Part shown: positions 8,371 to 17,345 of the stretch, one piece after another
How positions within the stretch are numbered: position 1 is the stretch's first letter
How the letters are laid out: each line of letters opens with the position of its first letter
Assembly (NCBI RefSeq): GCF_035920365.1
Contig: NZ_CP109150.1
Location: forward strand, 186,001 to 250,000
Source of the DNA: Micromonospora sp. NBC_01740
GTDB lineage: Bacteria > Actinomycetota > Actinomycetes > Mycobacteriales > Micromonosporaceae
Reading direction: 5' to 3'
Length of the DNA stretch: 64,000 nucleotides
Position numbers and translations under genes: made by a program
The notes under the pieces: generated by a model
The model's database searches: none
Told to the model about the DNA's origin: nothing
The model's input: the letters and a program-made list of their open reading frames with translations, nothing else

Positions 8371-9055
8371 CATGACGGCGACACCGGCCGGCGGCCGTCA
8401 CGGGACACCGTGGCGCGCCGCCGGCGCGGCCGTCGTCGTCGTGGTCGCCATGGTCGGCGCCGGTCTGATCGGCGCCTCGGCCAAGACCGGGCCCGCGCCC
8501 CGCCCCCCGCAGCCCCTGGCCGCGCCCGCCAGCACCGGGCCGGCGGACGCCGACGTGCCGAACCCCGACGCGGACCCGGACGTCGCCGGCACGGGCCTGG
8601 CGCGCTCCGCCCCCACCACGATCGCCATCCCCCGCATCGGGGTCGACGCCTCGATCATGTCGCTCGGCACCAACCCGGACGGCACCGTCCAGGTGCCCCC
8701 GCTGGAGCAGGCGCAGCTGGCCGGCTGGTACGAGCCGGGGCCGAGCCCGGGTGAGATCGGCAACGCGGTCATCGTCGGGCACGTCGACTCCGCGGAGATC
8801 GGGCCGGCGGTCTTCTTCTCCCTCGGTGCCCTGCAACCGGGCGACACCATCATCGTCACCCGGGAGGACGGGCAGCAGGCCACCTTCACGGTCGAGTCGG
8901 TCAAGGCGTACCCGAAGACGGAGTTCCCGACCGAGCAGGTCTACGGTCCCAGCGACCGGCCCGGCCTGCGCGTGGTCACCTGCGGCGGGACCTTCGACCA
9001 GGCCGCCGGCAGCTACCCCGACAACGTGGTCGTCTTCGCCTCCATGCCGGCGTGA
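8354..9055 (+). CDS. Class F sortase
   Basis: Membrane-anchored transpeptidase of 233 residues with an N-terminal hydrophobic helix (about 21-45) and an extracellular sortase domain. The catalytic His143 is in VGHVDS and Cys210 in VVTCGGTFD, both typical of class F. After the Cys the sequence reads FDQAAGSYPDNVVVFA. No Arg occurs after the Cys; at the spot where I expect the class F Arg (the Y-x-DN motif) there is Pro. The ATG at 8354 overlaps the preceding gene by 17 nt; ATG 8372 is an alternative, and neither has a clear ribosome site. Tight coupling points to the 7345 product as substrate or partner. Confidence 0.88.
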   Translation: MSPSSDMTATPAGGRHGTPWRAAGAAVVVVVAMVGAGLIGASAKTGPAPRPPQPLAAPASTGPADADVPNPDADPDVAGTGLARSAPTTIAIPRIGVDASIMSLGTNPDGTVQVPPLEQAQLAGWYEPGPSPGEIGNAVIVGHVDSAEIGPAVFFSLGALQPGDTIIVTREDGQQATFTVESVKAYPKTEFPTEQVYGPSDRPGLRVVTCGGTFDQAAGSYPDNVVVFASMPA

Positions 9056-9092
9056 GCCGGCAACCACGCGGCAGCCTCCACCGGGGGACACG

Positions 9093-9130
9093 ACGCGGCC
9101 CGGCCGATCGGGAGACCGGCCGGGCCGCGT
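9093..9130. terminator. Hairpin terminator between convergent genes
   Basis: A perfect 13-bp stem (9093-9105 with 9118-9130, ACGCGGCCCGGCC and its complement) with a 12-nt loop lies between the sortase gene and the end of the glutamate dehydrogenase gene. Confidence 0.7.
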
Positions 9131-9140
9131 GCCGTACGCG

Positions 9141-12100
9141 TCAGGCGGCGGCGGAGGTCCGCACCAGGGTGCGGATCTGGCGCAGCAGCACCGACAGGGC
9201 GGCGAGATCCGCCCGGGACTCGTCGAACTCCCCCATCGCCCGCTCGGCGCGGTGGATCGACGTGGCGTTCGACTGCTCCCACTGGAGCACCCGCTCCTGC
9301 GGCGACAGGCTGCCGGCGGTGGAGTCGAGCACCTCCGCGGTCAGCGCGGCCAGCGCGGCGTACAGGTCGTAGCGCAGCGCCATCCGGGCCAGCGTCTGCC
9401 AGCGGTCCTCACGCGGCAGCAGGGAGATCTTCGACAGCAGCGAGTCGACCCGGAACCGGTCGGAGAGCACGAAGTAGACCGAGGCCACCTCGCCGACGTC
9501 CCGCCCGCTGCTCGCCGCGGTCTCCACCACGTCGAGCAGGCCGAAGCTGTACATCAGCCGGGTCGCCTGCTCGGCCAGGTCACGCGGCAGCCCCCGCTCG
9601 GTGAGCGAGTCGATGTGCGCCGCGAGGGAGTCCCGCTCGCTGCCGTAGAAGCGCTCCTCCAGGTCGGGCAGGAGCTGGGCCACCCCGTCGCGCAGCCGGG
9701 CGATCTCCGCCGGCACGTCGATCGGCGACCGGCGGTTGGTCACCAACCACCGCACCGCCCGGTCGACCAGCCGCCGGGTGTCCAGGTACACGCTGGTCTG
9801 CAACTCCGGGTCGACCTTGTTGTCCAGGTCCTCCACCGCGTCCCAGAGCGCGCCCAGCCCGAACACCTCGCGGACCACCACGTACGCCCGGATGACGTCC
9901 GCCGCCGGGGCGGCCGTCTCCTCGACCACCCGGAAGACGAACGAGATGCCGCCCCGGTTGATCGCCTCGTTGACCAGCACCGTCGTCACGATGTCCCGGC
10001 GCAGCCGGTGCTGGCCCATCCGGTCGGCGAACCGCTCGCGCATCGGCGTCGGGAAGTAGTTGACCAGGACGTCGGTCGTCCACTCCTCGTCCGCGAGCCC
10101 CTCGGCCAGGATCTCCGTCTCAAGGACGATCTTGACGTACGCGAGCAGCACCGCGAACTCCGGCGCGGTCAGCCCGGACTCGGTCCGCACCGCCATCTCG
10201 TCGTCCGGCGGCAGCGCCTCCAGGGACCGGTCCAGCGCCCCCGAGCGCTCCAGATCGGTGATCATCCGCCGGTGCACGGGCAGCAGCGAGGCGGCCTGAG
10301 CCTGCGCGTTGTTGATCGCCCGGGCCTGGTCGTAGTTGTCCCTCAGCACCAGCTCGGCGACCTCGTCGGTCATCGCGGCGAGCAGCTCGTCCCGCTCGGG
10401 GACGGTCAACGCGCCGTCGGCGACCGCCGTGTTCAGCAGGATCTTGATGTTCACCTCGTGGTCGGAGCAGTCCACCCCGGCCGCGTTGTCGATGAAGTCC
10501 GTGTAGATCCGGCCGCCGGTCTGGGCGTACTCGATGCGACCGAGCTGGGTCCAGCCCAGGTTGCCGCCCTCGCCGGCCACCCGGCACCGCAGGTTCCTGC
10601 CGTCCACCCGGATCGCGTCGTTGGACTTGTCGCCCACCTCCGCGTTGGTCTGGCTGGAGGCCTTCACGTACGTGCCGATGCCGCCGTTCCAGAACAGGTC
10701 GACCGGCGCCGTCAGGATCGCCTTCATCAGCTCCTGCGGCGACATCTGCGTGACGTCGTCGCCCAGGCCCAGCACCGCGCGGACCTGCGGCGAGACCGGC
10801 ACCGACTTGGCGGTACGCGGGTACACCCCGCCGCCGGCCGAGATCAGTCCCCGGTCGTAGTCCTCCCACGACGAGCGGGGCAGGTCGAACAGCCGCTTCC
10901 GCTCGGCGTACGAGGCGGCGGCCTCCGGGTCGGGGTCGAGGAAGATGTGCCGGTGGTCGAACGCGGCCACCAGCCGGATGTGCTCCGACAGCAGCATCCC
11001 GTTGCCGAACACGTCGCCGGACATGTCGCCGACACCGACCACGGTGAAGTCCTGGGTCTGGGTGTCGTGACCCATCTCGCGGAAGTGCCGCTTCACCGAC
11101 TCCCAGGCGCCCCGGGCCGTGATGCCCATCTTCTTGTGGTCGTACCCGGCCGAGCCGCCGGAGGCGAACGCGTCGCCGAGCCAGAACTGGTGCGCCGTGG
11201 AGATCTCGTTGGCGATGTCCGAGAACGTCGCCGTGCCCTTGTCCGCCGCGACCACCATGTACGGGTCGTCGCCGTCGTGCCGGACCACGTCCTCCGGCGG
11301 CACGATCTCGCCGCTGACGATGTTGTCCGTGACGTCCAGCAGCGCCGAGATGAACTCCTTGTAGCAGACGACCGCCTCGTCGCGGTCCCCCGGCTTCTGC
11401 TTGAGCACGAAGCCGCCCTTGGCGCCCACCGGCACGATGACGGCGTTCTTCACCATCTGCGCCTTGACCAGGCCGAGCACCTCGGTGCGGAAGTCCTCCC
11501 GGCGGTCGGACCAGCGCAGCCCGCCCCGGGCCACCGGCCCGAACCGCAGGTGCACGCCCTCGAAGCGCGGCGAGTACACGAAGATCTCGAACTTCGGCCG
11601 CGGCGCCGGCAGGTCCGGGATCGCCTGCGGGTCCAGCTTGAGCGCCACGTACGACTTCGGCCGCCCGTCGGTGCGCTTCTGGTAGAAGCTGGTGCGCAGG
11701 GTGGCCTGGATCATCGTCAGGTAGGCGCGCAGGATCCGGTCCTGGTCGAGGCTGGCGACGTCGTCCAGCGCGGCCCGGATGTCGCCCACCAGCTCGGCGC
11801 TGCGCTGCTGCCGCTGCTCGTGGCCGTCCTCGCCGGGCGCGAACCGCACCTCGAACAACTCCACCAGCAGGGCGGCGATCCTCGGGTACGCGATGAAGGT
11901 CTGCTCCATGTACTCCTGGGAGAAGACCGTGCCGGCCTGGCGCAGGTACTTCGCGTACGCGCGCAGCACCACGACCTGCCGCCAGGTGAGGCCGGCGCGC
12001 AGCACCAGCTCGTTGAAGCCGTCCACCTCGGCCTCGCCCCGCCACGCCGCCGCGAAGGCGTTCTCCACGTGCGGGCGCACCTCGGACAGCTCCTGGTGGC

Positions 12101-14219
12101 CCTCCGGCAGCCGCAGCCCGAAGTCGTAGAGGTAGACCCGACCGTCGATCCGGTCCACCTCGTGCGGGTGCTCGTCGACCACCTTGACGCCGAGCGAGTG
12201 CAGCACCGGCAGCACGGCGGAGAGCATCATCGGCTCGCCGTAGCGGTAGACCTTGAAGCGGACGTCCATCGCCTCGTCGACGTCCGGCCCCCGCCCGCCG
12301 GCCCGCGGCGCGAGCTGCTTGCGGAACAGGTGCATCTCCAGCTGGCCGGGCTCCTCCAGCAGCTCCAGCTTCGCCAGGTCCTTCATGGCCTCGTACGGCG
12401 TGTGGCCGTCCTTGTAGCCCTCCGGGAAGGCGTCGGCGTAGCGGGTGAACAGGTGCTTGGCCTGCTCGTCGCCGAGCTTGCGCTCCAGCACCAGCCGGTA
12501 GTCGTCGTCCCAGAGCCGGGTCGCGTCGGCCAGCTCCTCGGCGAGCAGGTCGGCGTCGATGTCGCCCGGAGTCCGGCTCGGGTCGGTCCGGACGATGAAG
12601 TGCACCCGGGCGAGCATCGACTCGGTGACCCGGGTCGTGTAGTCGACCCCGACGCCGTTCAGCTCGCGCAGCAGGATGTCCTGCATCCGCAGGCGGTTCT
12701 GGGTGGTGAACCGGTCCCGGGGCAGGTAGATCAGGCAGGAGATGAACCGCCCGTACGCGTCCCGGCGCAGGAACACCCGCAGCTGCCGGCGGCCGGCCAT
12801 CCGCAGCACCCCGATGACCGCGTGGTAGAGGTCCTCGGTCTTGATCTGGAACAGCTCGTCGCGCGGGTAGGTCTCCAGGATCTGGAGCAGGTCCTTGCCG
12901 GAGTGGCTGCGCTGGCTCAGGCCGGAGCGGTCCAGCACCTCGGCCACCTTGCGGCGGACCACCGGCAGCTCCTGCACGCTGGTCCGGTACGCGGCCGTGG
13001 AGAACAGCCCCAGGAAACGCCGCTCGCCGATCACCTCGCCGGCCTCGTTGAAGATCTTGAAGCCGATGTAGTCGAGGTAGGCGGAGCGGTGCACGGTGGC
13101 CCGCGAGTTCGCCTTGGTGATGATCAGCAGCCGCTTCTCGGTGACCTTGTCGTGCGCCTCGGGCGTCATCGACGACAGCGGCCGGGCATCCGGGGAGTCC
13201 TGGCGCAGGATGCCCAGCCCGGTGCCGAGCACCGCCTCCAGGGCCTGGCCGCTGCCCCGCTCCCCGTCCGCGGCACCCGACTCGCCGGTGTCGACCAGCC
13301 GGTACTCCCGGTAGCCCAGGAACGTGAAGTGGTCGTGGGCGAGCCAGCGGAGCAGCTCCACCGAGTCCGTGATGTCCTTCTCCGGCACCGGCGGCCGGTT
13401 GTCCGACGTCCGCGCGGCGGCCAGCTCGTCGGCGAGGGCGAGGGCGCGCTGGCGCATCTTCGGCCAGTCCTCCACCGCCTCCCGCACGTCGGTGAGCACC
13501 CGCTGGAGCTCCCGGCGCAGCCGGTCCCGCTCGGCGGCGTCGCGTACCGGGTCGATCTCGATGTGCATCCAGCTCTCGACCAGGTCGCCGGCGATGGCGT
13601 CGTCGGGCTCGACGTCGGCGGAGACCTCGACCAGCCGGCCCAGCGGCTCGCGCCGGACCACCACCAGCGGGTGGACCAGCAGGTGCACGTCCAGGTGGTG
13701 CGAGTTGAGCAGGGCGGTCACCGAGTCGACCAGGAACGGCATGTCGTCGGTGACGATCTCGATGACGGAGTGGTGCTGCTCGGCGTCGGGCTCGTGGATG
13801 CGCAGCTTCAACTCGCCCGGTACGCGCTGCTCGGCGAGGTCGCGGTGCGCGCGGGCCGCCTCCAGCATCTCCTCGGCGGTGAAGCCGATCAGCTCCTCGT
13901 CCGGCGCGAACCGCCAGAAGCGGCTGACCAGGGTCGCCGCGTCGTGGTCGTCGCCGGCGAGCGCGACCGCCTGGGCGACCAGGCGCTCCACGTTGGGAAC
14001 GGGCTCGTCGAGCTCGTTGTCCTCCACGTCGTCGGCCAGCGCGTCGACGGGCAGGCCCAGATCGTAGAGGGTGTCGATACTCGAACCGGTCATCCCGGTC
14101 ACTCCTGTGTCGAGCCGGCCGAAGCCGTCCCCGTCGGTCGCCGAATCGAAGCTGTCGTCCCGGCCGGTGTCATCCTGCCGGAGGTCGGGTCCCGGTTTGA
14201 TCGCCGGACGCCGGTCCAT
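9141..14219 (-). CDS. NAD-specific glutamate dehydrogenase, large (GDH-180 type)
   Basis: Oxidative deamination of glutamate to 2-oxoglutarate with NAD. The protein has 1692 residues, close to the usual ~1650 of this bacterial class, so it looks intact. An N-terminal ACT-like regulatory part (about 1-600) precedes the catalytic core. Core motifs: RGGLRWSDRREDFRTEVLGL and PVGAKGGFVLKQ (near residue 930; substrate-binding and catalytic Lys region), then VVGVGDMSGDVFGNGML (near 1065; nucleotide-binding fold). The start at ATG 14219 has GAGGGGAG 8 nt upstream, while the upstream GTG (14228) touches that site. The gene stands alone between two gaps. Confidence 0.95.
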   Translation of the reverse strand: MDRRPAIKPGPDLRQDDTGRDDSFDSATDGDGFGRLDTGVTGMTGSSIDTLYDLGLPVDALADDVEDNELDEPVPNVERLVAQAVALAGDDHDAATLVSRFWRFAPDEELIGFTAEEMLEAARAHRDLAEQRVPGELKLRIHEPDAEQHHSVIEIVTDDMPFLVDSVTALLNSHHLDVHLLVHPLVVVRREPLGRLVEVSADVEPDDAIAGDLVESWMHIEIDPVRDAAERDRLRRELQRVLTDVREAVEDWPKMRQRALALADELAAARTSDNRPPVPEKDITDSVELLRWLAHDHFTFLGYREYRLVDTGESGAADGERGSGQALEAVLGTGLGILRQDSPDARPLSSMTPEAHDKVTEKRLLIITKANSRATVHRSAYLDYIGFKIFNEAGEVIGERRFLGLFSTAAYRTSVQELPVVRRKVAEVLDRSGLSQRSHSGKDLLQILETYPRDELFQIKTEDLYHAVIGVLRMAGRRQLRVFLRRDAYGRFISCLIYLPRDRFTTQNRLRMQDILLRELNGVGVDYTTRVTESMLARVHFIVRTDPSRTPGDIDADLLAEELADATRLWDDDYRLVLERKLGDEQAKHLFTRYADAFPEGYKDGHTPYEAMKDLAKLELLEEPGQLEMHLFRKQLAPRAGGRGPDVDEAMDVRFKVYRYGEPMMLSAVLPVLHSLGVKVVDEHPHEVDRIDGRVYLYDFGLRLPEGHQELSEVRPHVENAFAAAWRGEAEVDGFNELVLRAGLTWRQVVVLRAYAKYLRQAGTVFSQEYMEQTFIAYPRIAALLVELFEVRFAPGEDGHEQRQQRSAELVGDIRAALDDVASLDQDRILRAYLTMIQATLRTSFYQKRTDGRPKSYVALKLDPQAIPDLPAPRPKFEIFVYSPRFEGVHLRFGPVARGGLRWSDRREDFRTEVLGLVKAQMVKNAVIVPVGAKGGFVLKQKPGDRDEAVVCYKEFISALLDVTDNIVSGEIVPPEDVVRHDGDDPYMVVAADKGTATFSDIANEISTAHQFWLGDAFASGGSAGYDHKKMGITARGAWESVKRHFREMGHDTQTQDFTVVGVGDMSGDVFGNGMLLSEHIRLVAAFDHRHIFLDPDPEAAASYAERKRLFDLPRSSWEDYDRGLISAGGGVYPRTAKSVPVSPQVRAVLGLGDDVTQMSPQELMKAILTAPVDLFWNGGIGTYVKASSQTNAEVGDKSNDAIRVDGRNLRCRVAGEGGNLGWTQLGRIEYAQTGGRIYTDFIDNAAGVDCSDHEVNIKILLNTAVADGALTVPERDELLAAMTDEVAELVLRDNYDQARAINNAQAQAASLLPVHRRMITDLERSGALDRSLEALPPDDEMAVRTESGLTAPEFAVLLAYVKIVLETEILAEGLADEEWTTDVLVNYFPTPMRERFADRMGQHRLRRDIVTTVLVNEAINRGGISFVFRVVEETAAPAADVIRAYVVVREVFGLGALWDAVEDLDNKVDPELQTSVYLDTRRLVDRAVRWLVTNRRSPIDVPAEIARLRDGVAQLLPDLEERFYGSERDSLAAHIDSLTERGLPRDLAEQATRLMYSFGLLDVVETAASSGRDVGEVASVYFVLSDRFRVDSLLSKISLLPREDRWQTLARMALRYDLYAALAALTAEVLDSTAGSLSPQERVLQWEQSNATSIHRAERAMGEFDESRADLAALSVLLRQIRTLVRTSAAA

Positions 14220-14506
14220 CGGTGCCACTCCCCTCGACCCACCGCATTGTGGGTCACTCTGCCGCCCAGCCTAGGCCCTGCCGTTCCGCCCCTTGCTCGG
14301 CGGACCACAGTGCGGACGTCCGGTTCCGGACTTCGTCCTTTCACCCGTTGCGGGTACGAGGTTGGCCGGTTCGGGAGTACCCCGCCACCAGTCGTTCATC
14401 ACCCGGGCAGCGGCTCTCTTTCCGCACGTCCCGGTGCGGGGGGACGGTGCGGACGGCGCCGCCGTACTAGCGTGCAGGGCAGTTCCGAGATCGGAGATCC
14501 GCTTCC

Positions 14507-16468
14507 ATGCGCCTGTCGTACCCCCGCCGCCCCCGCCGCAACCGGCTCCGCCCGCCGCTGGCGCTGCTCGCCGCGACCGCGCTCGCAGCCGGCGCCCTCA
14601 CCGCGTGCTCGGGCGGTGACGGACCGGAGCGCAGCGTCGACGCGTTCCTGGCCGGCTGGCGCTCGGGCGACCTCCAGGCCGTCGGCCTCGTCGACCCGAC
14701 CGGCGCCAAGGTGCCGGCGGCCGACGTCGCCCGCGAGCTCAAGGAGCTCTCCGGCGAGCTGGCGGCCACGCCGCCGGCGCTGACCCGCCGGGGCGAGGCG
14801 AAGGTGACCAAGGACGTCGCGACCGCGGTGGTCAAGGTCGACTGGGCCCTCCCGGGCGGAACCCGTTGGGCGTACGAGCGTCCGGTGCGACTCACCCGCG
14901 GCGGCGACGAGTGGCGGGTGATCTGGGAGCCGCAGGTGGTGCAGGAGCAGCTCACCCGGGGCGACCGGCTCGGGCTGCGCCGCGACACCGCCACCCGGGC
15001 CGCGGTGCTCGACGCCGCCGGCCAGCCGATCGTGGCGCCCCGACCCGTGGTGCGGGTCGGGCTCCAACCGGGCGAGGTCACGGACCTCCCGGGCCTGACC
15101 CGGAAGCTGGACGCGGCCTTCCGGGCGATCCGGCCGGCGATCACCCCGCCGGTGGACCTCTCCGATCTGCGCAAGCGGCTCGCCGACGCGGATCCGGGCG
15201 CGTTCGTCGAGGTGGTGACCCTGCGCGAGGAGGCGTACCGGCAGATCAAACCACGCATCTACGAACTGCCGGGCACCAAGTTCCGCAGCGACAAGCTCGA
15301 CCTGGCCCCCACCCGCGAGTTCGCCCGGGCGGTGCTCGGCTCCGTCGACCCGGCCCAGGCCGACGACCTCGCCCAGCACCCCGACCGCTACGAGGCCGGC
15401 GACCTGGTCGGCCACGGGGGCCTCCAGGGCCACCACGACGAGCGGCTACGCGGCGCGCCGGGGCTGACCGTGATCACCGAGCGCCCCGGCCCGGACGGCA
15501 CGCTGGTGCCCACCGGCACCGAGGTGTTCCGCAGCGAGCCGAAGTCGGGGCAGCCGGTCAGGACCACGCTCGACGTGGCCACCCAGAACGCGGCCGACAC
15601 CGCCCTGCGCGGCGAGAAGCGCCGGGCGGCGCTGGTCGCGGTGCGGATCAGCGACGGCGCGGTGCTCGCCGCGGCCAACGGTCCCGGCGCCGCCGGGGAG
15701 AACCTGGCCTTCACCGCCCAGGTTCCGCCGGGCTCCACCTTCAAGATGGTCAGCGCGCTCGGTCTGCTCGACCGGGGCGCGGTCACGCCGGACGCGACGG
15801 TGGACTGCCCGAAGACGTTCACCGTCGACGGCAGGCCGTTCAAGAACTCCGACAACTTCGTGCTGGGGCCGGTGCCCTTCCGCACCGACTTCGCCAAGTC
15901 CTGCAACACCGCGTTCGCCGCGCTGGCGCCGAAGCTCGGCCCCGACGGACTGGCCGTGACCGGTCGTTCCCTCGGGCTGGAGGGGCAGTGGGACGTCGGC
16001 CTCGACGCCTTCACCGGCAAGGTCTCGGCGAACGGCGGGGCGACCGAGCAGGCCGCCGCCGCCATCGGCCAGGGCACCACGCTGGTCAGCCCGCTGGCCA
16101 TGGCGTCGGCCACCGCGGCGGTCGCCCGGGGTCGGTTCGAACAGCCGAAGCTGGTCCTCGACCCCGCCCCGGCCCAGCCCGCCGCCCCCGGCCCGCAGCT
16201 CAAGCCGGAGTCGGTCGAGGGGGTCCGGGCGATGATGCGGGAGGTGGTCACGGCCGGCTCCGGCAGCGCGCTGCGGGACGTACCGGGCGCGCCGGTGCAC
16301 GGCAAGACGGGCACCGCCGAGTACGACGACAACCCGGCGCACACGCACGCCTGGTTCGTCGGCTGGCAGGGCGACGTCGCGTTCGCGGTCTTCGTCGAGA
16401 AGGGCGGAGCCAGCACCGCCACCGCCGTCCCGGCCGCCGAGCGCTTCCTCCGCGCCCTCTCCCGCTGA
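14507..16468 (+). CDS. Penicillin-binding transpeptidase (class B, MecA-N type), lipoprotein-like
   Basis: Cell-wall DD-transpeptidase, 653 residues. The N-terminus is an export signal ending in a lipobox (LTAC, Cys34), so lipid anchoring is likely. Residues about 40-150 look like the NTF2-like MecA N domain (VDAFLAGWRSGDL), followed by a dimerisation region and the transpeptidase domain with all three motifs: S410-T-F-K413, S465-C-N467 and K600-T-G602. GDGPERSVDAF after the Cys is typical of actinobacterial homologues. GGAG lies about 11 nt before the ATG. No shape, elongation or division genes are adjacent, so its place in growth is unknown. Confidence 0.93.
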   Translation: MRLSYPRRPRRNRLRPPLALLAATALAAGALTACSGGDGPERSVDAFLAGWRSGDLQAVGLVDPTGAKVPAADVARELKELSGELAATPPALTRRGEAKVTKDVATAVVKVDWALPGGTRWAYERPVRLTRGGDEWRVIWEPQVVQEQLTRGDRLGLRRDTATRAAVLDAAGQPIVAPRPVVRVGLQPGEVTDLPGLTRKLDAAFRAIRPAITPPVDLSDLRKRLADADPGAFVEVVTLREEAYRQIKPRIYELPGTKFRSDKLDLAPTREFARAVLGSVDPAQADDLAQHPDRYEAGDLVGHGGLQGHHDERLRGAPGLTVITERPGPDGTLVPTGTEVFRSEPKSGQPVRTTLDVATQNAADTALRGEKRRAALVAVRISDGAVLAAANGPGAAGENLAFTAQVPPGSTFKMVSALGLLDRGAVTPDATVDCPKTFTVDGRPFKNSDNFVLGPVPFRTDFAKSCNTAFAALAPKLGPDGLAVTGRSLGLEGQWDVGLDAFTGKVSANGGATEQAAAAIGQGTTLVSPLAMASATAAVARGRFEQPKLVLDPAPAQPAAPGPQLKPESVEGVRAMMREVVTAGSGSALRDVPGAPVHGKTGTAEYDDNPAHTHAWFVGWQGDVAFAVFVEKGGASTATAVPAAERFLRALSR

Positions 16469-16656
16469 CCAGCCTCACCGACACCGGTCTCGACGCCGGT
16501 GGCGGTGGCGGTGGCGGCGATGGCGGCGGCGTTGACTGGCGGCGTCGGGCACCCGTGGGCACCGCCGCTTCGCGGTTCACGCGGCCACGTCCTGGTCGGC
16601 GTGGTCCGTCACGTGTCGGCGACGGCGACGTGTAGTTGCGGCAGGCCTCGGCGGCC

Positions 16657-16793
16657 CAAGCCGGCCGCACAAAGGGCCGGTCGCCGCACCGGGAGCCCCA
16701 CCTGCCTGCCGCCAGGAAGCGAGCATTGATGATCAGGACGCCATGGACGTTACCGGGCGGTTTTAACGTCCATGGCGTCCTGATCACCACTGG
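16657..16793 (+). repeat. Dispersed 137-bp palindromic repeat, copy 1
   Basis: The right half is a perfect 23-bp inverted repeat (16730-16752 with 16764-16786, arms starting TGATCAGGACGCCATGGACG) around an 11-nt loop CCGGGCGGTTT. The left half (AAGCCGGCCGC ... GAAGCGAGCATTG) also matches copy 2 at 44728-44863, which lies in the opposite orientation. No protein-coding capacity beyond short frames. It resembles REP/MITE-type elements, but no target duplication is evident. Confidence 0.8.
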
Positions 16794-16891
16794 ATGGCGG
16801 GCGTTCCCGCGCAACCGGAGCGACGCTGTGGAGCTGCCCCTACCGACGGGGCAGGCGCCGACGCCCGCCGGGCGCACGCCGGCAATCCACC

Positions 16892-16944
16892 GGTGGAACA
16901 CCATGGGTGTCAAAAACCTTCGGTGACACCCCTGGTGTTCCACC
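16892..16944. repeat. Second long hairpin, 21-bp stem, 11-nt loop
   Basis: Arms 16892-16912 and 16924-16944 (GGTGGAACACCATGGG... and its complement) pair at 20 of 21 positions around AAAACCTTCGG. The geometry is nearly that of the hairpin 105 bp upstream, but the sequence is unrelated. No second copy is seen in the window. Confidence 0.7.
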
Positions 16945-17041
16945 CGTCACCTCGCGTCCCACCAGCCTCCGCGACCGAACCCGGCAGGTGGGCCGGCCCT
17001 AGAGCAATCGGCCCTGCCTCGACCGCGCCAGTCTCGATCGT

Positions 17042-17290
17042 CTTGGGCACGTGCCACCAGCCGCCCGGCCGTGACCTGCCCTGGGCACGTGCCACCAGCC
17101 GCCCCGCCTTGCCCTGAACCGGGCGCGTGCGATCAGCCGCCCCGCCTTGCCCTGAACCGGGCGCGTGCGATCAGCCGCCCACCTCGCCCTGCCCTGGGCA
17201 CGTGCGATCAACCGCCCACCTCGCCCTGCACCGGGCACGTGCGATCAACCGCCCACCTCGCCCTGCACCGGGCACGTGCGATCAACCGTC
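17042..17290 (+). repeat. 37/38-bp tandem array, seven units, between 23-bp direct repeats
   Basis: Seven units whose CACGTG or CGCGTG cores start at 17048, 17086, 17124, 17162, 17199, 17236 and 17273 (periods 38, 38, 38, 37, 37, 37). The consensus unit runs GGGCACGTGCGATCAACCGC then CCACCTCGCCCTGCACC; the first units carry CCACCAG in place of GATCAA. The array is flanked by direct repeats GCGACCGaaCCCGGCAGG (16971-16993) and GCGACCGggCCCGGCAGG (17296-17318), 21/23 identical. Repeats abut with no spacers, so it is not CRISPR. Confidence 0.85.
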
Positions 17291-17345
17291 CCGGCGCGAC
17301 CGGGCCCGGCAGGTGGGCGCACAGATGGGGCAGCTCGACAGGGGG

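Larger units (their letters stand above)
16469..17345. other. Gene-free, repeat-rich stretch
   Basis: 877 bp with no convincing gene; short open frames here run through repeats. In order it holds a Gly-codon-like GGCGGT run (16497-16530), copy 1 of the 137-bp dispersed repeat (16657-16793), a second long hairpin (16892-16944), and a 37/38-bp tandem array (17042-17290) between 23-bp direct repeats. Confidence 0.7.

Noticed and set aside
8751-14783. A 2010-codon open frame on the + strand opposite the glutamate dehydrogenase gene
   Set aside because: It is a mirror frame produced by high third-position GC of the real gene; its translation is low-complexity (His/Arg/Val-rich) with no family features.
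16657-16793. Short genes encoding VIRTPWTL...HGVLI-like peptides
   Set aside because: These frames simply translate the arms of the palindromic repeat; the same peptide appears in both copies because the DNA is the same.
17042-17290. CRISPR array
   Set aside because: Units are directly abutting with no unique spacers, and there are no cas genes in the window.
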